DNA from: Clostridiales bacterium
GTDB taxonomy: Bacteria > Bacillota > Clostridia > Tissierellales > Sedimentibacteraceae
Direction of reading: 5' to 3'
Length of the DNA stretch: 10,207 nucleotides
NCBI GenBank assembly: GCA_003483345.1
Contig: DMWH01000019.1
Coordinates: forward strand, 1-10,207
Shown here: positions 5,448-10,207 of the stretch, piece by piece
Numbering within the stretch: position 1 is the stretch's first letter
Layout of the letters: every line of letters begins with the position of its first letter
The notes under the pieces: model-generated
Told to the model about the DNA's origin: nothing
The model's database searches: none
Seen by the model: the letters and a program-made list of their open reading frames with translations, nothing else
Translations under genes and position numbers: made by a program

Positions 5448-6425
5448 ATGGCAACTAAGACTAATATATCCCAAGTTTTGGATATAATACACGTAAACAA
5501 CTTTAATAAGTTAATAGATACATACTTCACGCTCGTTAAGATAAGCAGTCAATACAGGGAAGAGAGGACGAAAAGGAACTTCTTCGTCATCTATACTGAA
5601 TCTGATTCATATTGCAATTTATATAAAGTTATAAAAAAGGAAGCCCCTTACTTCAGGAGCAGGACCACCGTTACCACATGCATTAAAGAGCTGAAATATA
5701 TGGGTATCATTCAGTACAGTAGAGGAATGGGCGGCTGGTTCATAAAAGGCATGGCAGACATGTTTGACACCGGCTACATGGAACTTCCGAGATTTTTCTT
5801 TACAAAAGATTTCTACAACCTGAACATCTCCGAGAAAAAAGCCTTGGTATATGCAATATACATTATTAATACCAAAGGATATAAAAACTTAAGGAAGATA
5901 ATGGTTAACCTCAAAGAAGATGAAAGCGAATGGAGAAAAATCTTTAAATCTAAAAATGTATACTACCTGAGAAGAAGGATTCTGAATATAATACGGAAAT
6001 TCTTCAGGGATCTGTCAGAAGAATTCAGGAGAAGAGAGCTTGAGAAGTACAAGGGATATGAAAGCTCTTACGTAAGAAGGAAGAAAAGGGAATTAGGTTT
6101 CAGATTCGTCTTCCGGCCAAACAGGTTTATCGAGGAGACTATAGGTAAAAAACCACCAGAGCTGATGCTCGAAGAATTAAGAGACACAAATCCCGGCCTT
6201 CACGGATATATACGAAGAACAAAAGAACAGCTGGAAGACTGGATAAGAAAGAAGTTTACCGACAAAATAGAGGCGGCACTATACAGTAACTGTAAGGCCC
6301 TTACTTATCCGGCACAGCAGTACATAACGGAGATGGTAATAAGAAAGCTCTATGACATTGACGAAATAAAATCTCCGGATAAATACATAGGAGCAATAGT
6401 CTTGGCATATATACAGGAAAATTAA
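5448..6425 (+). CDS. Basic winged-helix protein, replication or regulation, orphan
   Basis: The product has 325 residues. The N-terminal half contains a winged-helix segment at about 55-105 (VIKKEAPYFRSRTTVTTCIKEL, then MGIIQYSRGMGGWFIKG as recognition helix and wing). The middle (about 170-230) is very basic, with runs such as YLRRRIL, FRRREL and VRRKKRE, suggesting nucleic-acid contact beyond the winged helix. The C-terminus is helical and ends ...KSPDKYIGAIVLAYIQEN, a 'KYIGAI' ending reminiscent of replication-protein tails. AGAGGA sits 7 nt before the ATG. It lies between the iteron origin and the reductase and has its own terminator (6471-6508), so it is a single-gene transcript behind the long structured leader. 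Roles in origin function, copy control or binding its own leader are all possible. I do not recognise the family. Confidence 0.8.
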   Translation: MATKTNISQVLDIIHVNNFNKLIDTYFTLVKISSQYREERTKRNFFVIYTESDSYCNLYKVIKKEAPYFRSRTTVTTCIKELKYMGIIQYSRGMGGWFIKGMADMFDTGYMELPRFFFTKDFYNLNISEKKALVYAIYIINTKGYKNLRKIMVNLKEDESEWRKIFKSKNVYYLRRRILNIIRKFFRDLSEEFRRRELEKYKGYESSYVRRKKRELGFRFVFRPNRFIEETIGKKPPELMLEELRDTNPGLHGYIRRTKEQLEDWIRKKFTDKIEAALYSNCKALTYPAQQYITEMVIRKLYDIDEIKSPDKYIGAIVLAYIQEN

Positions 6426-6470
6426 TCTGTTATATGCCTGTTAGTGTTTGTATTGACTTTATTTGAGGAT

Positions 6471-6510
6471 AGCAGCTCTTGGCTTAAAAAAGGGCTGCTC
6501 TTTACTTTTC
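6471..6510 (+). terminator. Terminator of the 5448-6425 gene
   Basis: A 10-bp stem, AGCAGCTCTT (6471-6480) with AAGGGCTGCT (6490-6499) including one G-U pair, is followed by CTTTACTTTTC, a broken T tract. It starts 45 nt after the stop codon. Confidence 0.72.
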
Positions 6511-6515
6511 TTATT

Positions 6516-6568
6516 AATTTCTCCTTAATAATAAAAAGTTATCCACAATTTCTCTTTAATTTCTCTTT
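6516..6568. promoter_or_regulatory. Consensus DnaA box flanked by AATTTCTCYTT repeats
   Basis: TTATCCACA (6539-6547) is a perfect DnaA box. It is followed at once by two tandem 11-mers, AATTTCTCTTT (6547-6568), and preceded by the variant AATTTCTCCTT (6516-6526). A DnaA box beside AT-rich direct repeats resembles an origin melting module. Alternatively it may control the reductase, since DnaA is known to act on nrd promoters in some bacteria. A weak inverted repeat, CATCTT/AAGATG (6579-6604), follows. I see nothing else in 6605-6770. Confidence 0.55.
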
Positions 6569-6778
6569 TTTTAACCTGCATCTTGTCCAAAAGATTTTAA
6601 GATGTTGAACAAAAGATATCAAACAAGTCAAAATCCTGCCCAAATAATTTAATCCTTTTCCTCTGCACTTACTCTGGTGTCTTATGTTCCCGTTTACATA
6701 AATAGTATGTCATTTATTATTAATATTATGCTCTTTTTATCAATAAGATTTAAAAAAAAGAAATCCTCTGTTTTTTTT

Positions 6779-6809
6779 GGAATAAAAATTTTCTTTCAAG
6801 CGTATTATA
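6779..6809 (+). promoter_or_regulatory. GGAATA-N15-GCGTATTATA element, distal copy before the reductase
   Basis: GGAATA (6779-6784), 15 bp and GCGTATTATA (6800-6809). A weak hairpin, CGACAAA/TTTGTTG (6813-6819/6829-6835) with five Ts, follows immediately and could cut short much of its transcription before the second copy 62 bp downstream. Confidence 0.7.
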
Positions 6810-6840
6810 GACCGACAAATCTAATTTTTTTGTTGTTTTT

Positions 6841-6871
6841 GGAATATAAATTTTAAAAGATGCGTATTATA
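6841..6871 (+). promoter_or_regulatory. GGAATA-N15-GCGTATTATA element, proximal copy before the reductase
   Basis: GGAATA (6841-6846), 15 bp and GCGTATTATA (6862-6871), 59 bp before the reductase ATG. The short leader carries a 6-bp hairpin, TTTGTC/GACAAA (6891-6896/6902-6907), and AGAAGGGAG 7 nt before the start codon. No cobalamin riboswitch or NrdR-type box pair is seen. Confidence 0.75.
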
Positions 6872-6930
6872 TATAACAAAAAAATGAGGATTTGTCATAA
6901 AGACAAAACAAAATAGAAGGGAGAAAAAGT

Positions 6931-9288
6931 ATGATAAAAATACTTAAGAGGACCGGCAAAACAGTAGATTTTAACGGAAAAAAGATTGAAAACGCCATAA
7001 TGAAAGCAATGAAGGAAACTCCGGAAGGAGTAGATAAAGAACTTGCAGCCTCTATTAGTGCAGAAATTGAAGCAATTCTTCAGGAATCCCAAGATGCTGT
7101 GCCGGTTGAATTCATACAGGATTTGGTAGAGGAAAAACTGATGGAATCAAAGAGGAAGGACGTAGCTAAAAAGTACATCCTTTACAGATATGAAAGGGAC
7201 AAAGCAAGAGCTCTTAAAAAAAGAGAAGATTACAAATTGTTAAGCGATGAATTTATCAGCAAATACAAACATATGGATGCCCCAATGAATCAGCTTGGAA
7301 GCTTTGTTTACTACAGAACCTATTCAAGATGGCTTCCTGAGGAAAAAAGGAGAGAGTACTGGTGGGAGACTGTAAGAAGAGCAGTAGAATACAACTGCAG
7401 CTTGGTTCCTACCAAGAGAGAGGAAGCAGAGAAATTATTTGACAATGTATTTCATTTAAAGCAGTTTTTATCGGGGAGAACCTTCTGGGTTGGAGGAACT
7501 AAAGTTTCATATAATTACCCGATGGCCAACTTCAACTGTGCATTTCAAATAATTGACAACATTCATGCTTTTAGGGATCTGTTTTATCTTCTTATGATAG
7601 GTTCCGGAGTAGGAGTAAGAATCTTAAAAGATGACGTTGCCCAGCTGCCAAAAATAAGAAGCAACTTTGATGTCATTCATGAAGATTACACTCCGGTGGA
7701 AAAATCAAAGAGGGAAGATTCCACAAGTATTGAATTTTCTCGCAATACTACTGCCAAGATAATTATTGGCGACAGTAAAGAAGGATGGGTTCAGGCCCTT
7801 GATCATTTCCTAACCATTATATCCAGCAATGAGTACAGAAAAGTAAACACCATAATATTCAACTATAATAATGTAAGGCCGAAGGGAGAAGAATTAAAGA
7901 CTTTCGGAGGCACTGCAAGCGGTTATTCAAGCATGAAAAACATGTTTGTAAAAATCGACAAGGTTATAAAGAAAAGAGCAGCTATAGAAGATAAGGAAAG
8001 ATTCTATTTGAAATCAATAGACTGTCTTGATATAGCCAATATTATAGGTGAAAACGTAGTGGTTGGAGGAGTCAGAAGAACGGCTGAAATAATGCTTATC
8101 GACAGCGACGATACAGACTGTATTGAAGCTAAAAGCAAGCTTTACAAGCAGATTGACGGCAAATGGATGGTAGATAAGGACTTAGCTCATCGTTCAATGA
8201 GCAACAACTCAATTTACTTTAAAGAAAAAAAACCGACCAGAGAAAAACTTCACTGGCTGATGGAGCAGATGCGTTATTCCGGGGAACCGGGATGGGTAAA
8301 CTCCGAAGCCGGGTCCAAGAGAAGGGAAAATATGAATGGAGTTAATCCATGCGGAGAGGTTCTTCTTGACAATAAGGGAATGTGTAATCTTACAACCATT
8401 AATGTATGCGGTTTTGTAGATGAAAACGGGAACCTTGATATGGAAGGATTGCTGGAAGCCCAGAGACTTTCCGCAAGAGCTGCTTACAGAATGACCTGTG
8501 TGGAATTTGAGCTTCACGAATGGAATAAAGTACAGCAGAGGGATAAAATAATAGGATGTTCTTTAACCGGTTGGCAGGATATGGTTAATGCCACAAAGAT
8601 GAGTAAGGAGCAGCAAGCCATGCTTCTTAAGACATTAAAAGTAACAGGCAGAGAAGCGGCTAAAAGCTACGCTGCCGATTTAGGGCAGAAGGCCCCAATA
8701 CTTTCAACCACGGTTAAACCGGAAGGTACATTGTCTCAACTTCCTGAGGTGTCCAGCGGTGTCCATTATTCTCATTCTCCATACTACATAAGAAGAGTAA
8801 GAATAAATTCAAGCGATCCTCTTGTTAAAGTATGTGAAGAACTTGGTTACCCGATTTATCCCGAAGTGGGTCAGGATATGGAAACATGCACCACTAAAGT
8901 AATAGAATTCCCCTGTAAGGCCCCTAAAGGAAGGACAAAATACGACGTTAGTGCTATTGAACAGCTCGAAGCTTACAAGATGTTTATGGAAAACTATGTA
9001 GAACATAATTGTTCAATCACTGTTCATGTAAGAGATCATGAATGGGAAGAGGTAGAGCAGTGGGTATGGGATAACTGGGATACTATTGTTGCAGTTACCT
9101 TCTTACCTCTGGATGACAGCTTCTATCAGCTGATGCCTTATGAGGCAATAACTGAGGAGGAGTATAACAGGAGAATAAAAGAAATGAAACCTTTTATGCC
9201 TTCTCTGTTAAAAAAATATGAGGTAAAAGAAGAAGTTTTAGATGTCGGGAATGAAGGATGTGAAACAGGAATTTGCCCGATAAGATAA
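6931..9288 (+). CDS. nrdJ: Adenosylcobalamin-dependent ribonucleoside-triphosphate reductase (class II)
   Basis: The product has 785 residues, a cytosolic enzyme that reduces ribonucleoside triphosphates to dNTPs using a cobalamin-generated thiyl radical and needs no oxygen. Residues 1-95 form an ATP-cone (KRTGKTVDFNGKKIENAI, then DVAKKYILYRYERDKAR), an allosteric domain that not all class II enzymes carry. The catalytic barrel follows with FLSGRTFWVGGT (179-190), NFNC (C203) and MIGSGVGVRI (222-231). NPCGE supplies the predicted radical cysteine C474 with E476, and C485 sits 11 residues later, the spacing of the second redox cysteine in the Lactobacillus enzyme; C203 would be its partner. 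The substrate-phosphate loop is TTVKPEGTLSQ (593-603). The tail CETGICPIR (C777, C782) is the C-x4-C pair that re-reduces the active site. All key residues are present, so it should be active. It is a single-gene transcript supplying dNTPs for the replicon. Confidence 0.96.
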   Translation: MIKILKRTGKTVDFNGKKIENAIMKAMKETPEGVDKELAASISAEIEAILQESQDAVPVEFIQDLVEEKLMESKRKDVAKKYILYRYERDKARALKKREDYKLLSDEFISKYKHMDAPMNQLGSFVYYRTYSRWLPEEKRREYWWETVRRAVEYNCSLVPTKREEAEKLFDNVFHLKQFLSGRTFWVGGTKVSYNYPMANFNCAFQIIDNIHAFRDLFYLLMIGSGVGVRILKDDVAQLPKIRSNFDVIHEDYTPVEKSKREDSTSIEFSRNTTAKIIIGDSKEGWVQALDHFLTIISSNEYRKVNTIIFNYNNVRPKGEELKTFGGTASGYSSMKNMFVKIDKVIKKRAAIEDKERFYLKSIDCLDIANIIGENVVVGGVRRTAEIMLIDSDDTDCIEAKSKLYKQIDGKWMVDKDLAHRSMSNNSIYFKEKKPTREKLHWLMEQMRYSGEPGWVNSEAGSKRRENMNGVNPCGEVLLDNKGMCNLTTINVCGFVDENGNLDMEGLLEAQRLSARAAYRMTCVEFELHEWNKVQQRDKIIGCSLTGWQDMVNATKMSKEQQAMLLKTLKVTGREAAKSYAADLGQKAPILSTTVKPEGTLSQLPEVSSGVHYSHSPYYIRRVRINSSDPLVKVCEELGYPIYPEVGQDMETCTTKVIEFPCKAPKGRTKYDVSAIEQLEAYKMFMENYVEHNCSITVHVRDHEWEEVEQWVWDNWDTIVAVTFLPLDDSFYQLMPYEAITEEEYNRRIKEMKPFMPSLLKKYEVKEEVLDVGNEGCETGICPIR

Positions 9289-9297
9289 TAAAAAAAG

Positions 9298-9335
9298 AAA
9301 AGGACTTTTGGAGAAATCTAAGAGTCTTTTTTTTA
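9298..9335 (+). terminator. Terminator of the reductase gene
   Basis: AAAAG.ACTTTTGG (9298-9311, one bulged G) pairs with CTAAGAGTCTTTT (9318-9330) around a 6-nt loop, followed by eight or more Ts. It starts 10 nt after the stop codon and separates the reductase from the next promoter. Confidence 0.85.
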
Positions 9336-9340
9336 TATTT

Positions 9341-9371
9341 GGAATAAAAATTTAAGTTTATGCGTATTATA
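9341..9371 (+). promoter_or_regulatory. GGAATA-N15-GCGTATTATA element before the Api92-like gene
   Basis: GGAATA (9341-9346), 15 bp and GCGTATTATA (9362-9371), right after the reductase terminator and 58 bp before the ATG at 9430. The leader has a hairpin, GTGTCT/AGACAC (9390-9395/9400-9405), placed like that of the reductase leader, and a strong AGGAGG (9416-9421). Confidence 0.75.
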
Positions 9372-9429
9372 AATTAAACTAAAAAAGTAGTGTCTTAAAA
9401 GACACACAAAAAAAAAGGAGGAAAGATTT

Positions 9430-10207
9430 ATGCCAAATTGGTGCGAAAATTCGGTTCAAATTATTGGGAAAGCCGAAGATGTTGCAGGTTTTGTAAGAGG
9501 TTTAAAGGGTAAACGTCAAAAATTTGAAGACACATATTATATTGATGATCAGGGATCGTATTTTGATGAAGAAGTTTATACCTTCAGCTCCTATGTACCC
9601 GTACCGGAAGAAGTTATAAAAATAGGCTTTAGCGGCGAATACAGGGACAGAAGGTTTAGAGAAATTTTAGATGAATTTGAGGTTCCTTATAAAGAGGAAA
9701 GTACATCCCGATACCTTATGTCAAATCTTCAAATTGACAGGGAAGAATTGGGGAAAATAATAATTTCTCAAAACAAAAAAGTCCCGGGCTTTGATGATTC
9801 ATACTCGGAACTGGTTGAAAAAATGAACAACTACATTAAAGACGAGAAAAAATCACAGGAAGCCCAAGATCTGCTAAAGAGCATATTATTTGTAGACGAT
9901 GGTTATCACTGGCAGGTGAAAAACTGGGGAACAAAGTGGGACCCTGATCTTATAGTAGATGAAGACGATATTGACATAATGGAAAAGAATAACGCCGGCA
10001 AAGAAGTCGAATATGTGCTGCACTTTCATACGGCATGGAGTCCGCCTCTTGAATTCTTCAAAAATGTTTCCCCTAAATTCCCCGAATTGCTGTTCATAGT
10101 AAAATATGTAGAACCGGGTTTATGTTTTCAAGGTGAATTCCAGATAAAGAACGGAAATGTACTTAAAGACGAACAGGAGGAATATGAGCGTGAAGACGAG
10201 GACTACA
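9430..10207 (+). CDS. Api92/YubB-like ferredoxin-fold protein, 3' end outside window
   Basis: At least 259 residues, open to the window edge. The start MPNWCENSVQIIG is the hallmark opening of the Api92-like/YubB family (MPNWC-N-x-V-x-I-x-G), found mostly on plasmids and phages, with a ferredoxin-like alpha/beta fold. Later family signatures are also present: YHWQVKNWGTKWD (about 176-188), HFHTAWSPPLEFF (about 213-225), and a closing strand with FIVKYVEPGLCFQGEF. An acidic charged segment, DEQEEYEREDEDY, is at the cut end. The middle insertion (about 85-165) is helical and charged. AGGAGG at 9416-9421, 8 nt before the ATG, supports the start. The biochemical function of the family is not established. 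It shares its promoter type and leader design with the reductase gene, so the two are probably co-regulated. Presence on this segment supports a mobile replicon. Confidence 0.88.
   Translation, partial: MPNWCENSVQIIGKAEDVAGFVRGLKGKRQKFEDTYYIDDQGSYFDEEVYTFSSYVPVPEEVIKIGFSGEYRDRRFREILDEFEVPYKEESTSRYLMSNLQIDREELGKIIISQNKKVPGFDDSYSELVEKMNNYIKDEKKSQEAQDLLKSILFVDDGYHWQVKNWGTKWDPDLIVDEDDIDIMEKNNAGKEVEYVLHFHTAWSPPLEFFKNVSPKFPELLFIVKYVEPGLCFQGEFQIKNGNVLKDEQEEYEREDEDY

Noticed and set aside
5987..5996. Minus-strand CCGTATTATA inside the 5448-6425 gene
   Set aside because: The expected GGAATA is absent at the fixed spacing (TGACAG instead) and it lies in coding sequence.
6872..6930. Cobalamin riboswitch before the B12-dependent reductase
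   Set aside because: The leader after the proximal promoter is under 60 nt and lacks a B12-box; the space is too small.
8209..8517. Minus-strand open frame inside the reductase gene
   Set aside because: It is a shadow of a highly conserved coding region with no start signals; the same holds for 3664-3888, 6895-7092 and 8809-9006.

Overview
The window is AT-rich DNA with strong AGGAGG-type ribosome binding sites, many rho-independent terminators, and heavy use of AGA/AGG and ATA codons. This fits a low-GC Bacillota host (Clostridia or a relative), although no gene here fixes the genus. The gene set points to an extrachromosomal or phage-like replicon: an iteron array beside a two-winged-helix initiator, two orphan winged-helix proteins, a class II ribonucleotide reductase, an Api92/YubB-type protein and a broken guanylate-kinase-like fragment. 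A large plasmid or phage-plasmid is the best reading. It is an inference, because no structural phage gene or partition gene is visible.

Layout. 1-796: remnant of a nucleotide kinase, its terminator, then about 350 bp of decayed non-genic sequence. 797-1921 (minus): a Cys-rich N-terminal segment plus winged helix. 1922-2590: a regulatory zone with four TTATCT boxes at exact 10-bp spacing, a strong extended -10 promoter, a roughly 230-nt structured RNA ending in a 12-bp terminator, and an opposing promoter that would transcribe the same region as antisense leader. 2592-2846 (minus): small exported protein. 2963-4414 (plus): replication initiator. 4452-4993: ten clear and two degenerate 20-bp iterons, the probable origin. 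5024-5447: a promoter and a long, highly structured leader with three hairpins that carry the same TTGCCG loop. 5448-6425 (plus): a basic winged-helix protein. 6426-6930: terminator, DnaA box and tandem promoters. 6931-9288 (plus): adenosylcobalamin-dependent ribonucleoside-triphosphate reductase. 9430-end (plus): Api92/YubB-like protein, cut by the window edge.

The most notable signal is a bipartite element, GGAATA-N15-(G/A)CGTATTATA, present five times with identical spacing (two minus, three plus). It lies before the reductase (twice), the Api92-like gene and the small exported protein, and in minus orientation upstream of the 797-1921 gene. It looks like a replicon-specific promoter class read by an alternative sigma factor or an activator. 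The reductase and Api92-like transcripts also share leader length and a 5' hairpin, so they probably form one regulon for nucleotide supply and accessory functions. The initiator, iterons and the two orphan winged-helix genes probably form the replication and copy-control module, with two structured RNAs as candidate controllers.
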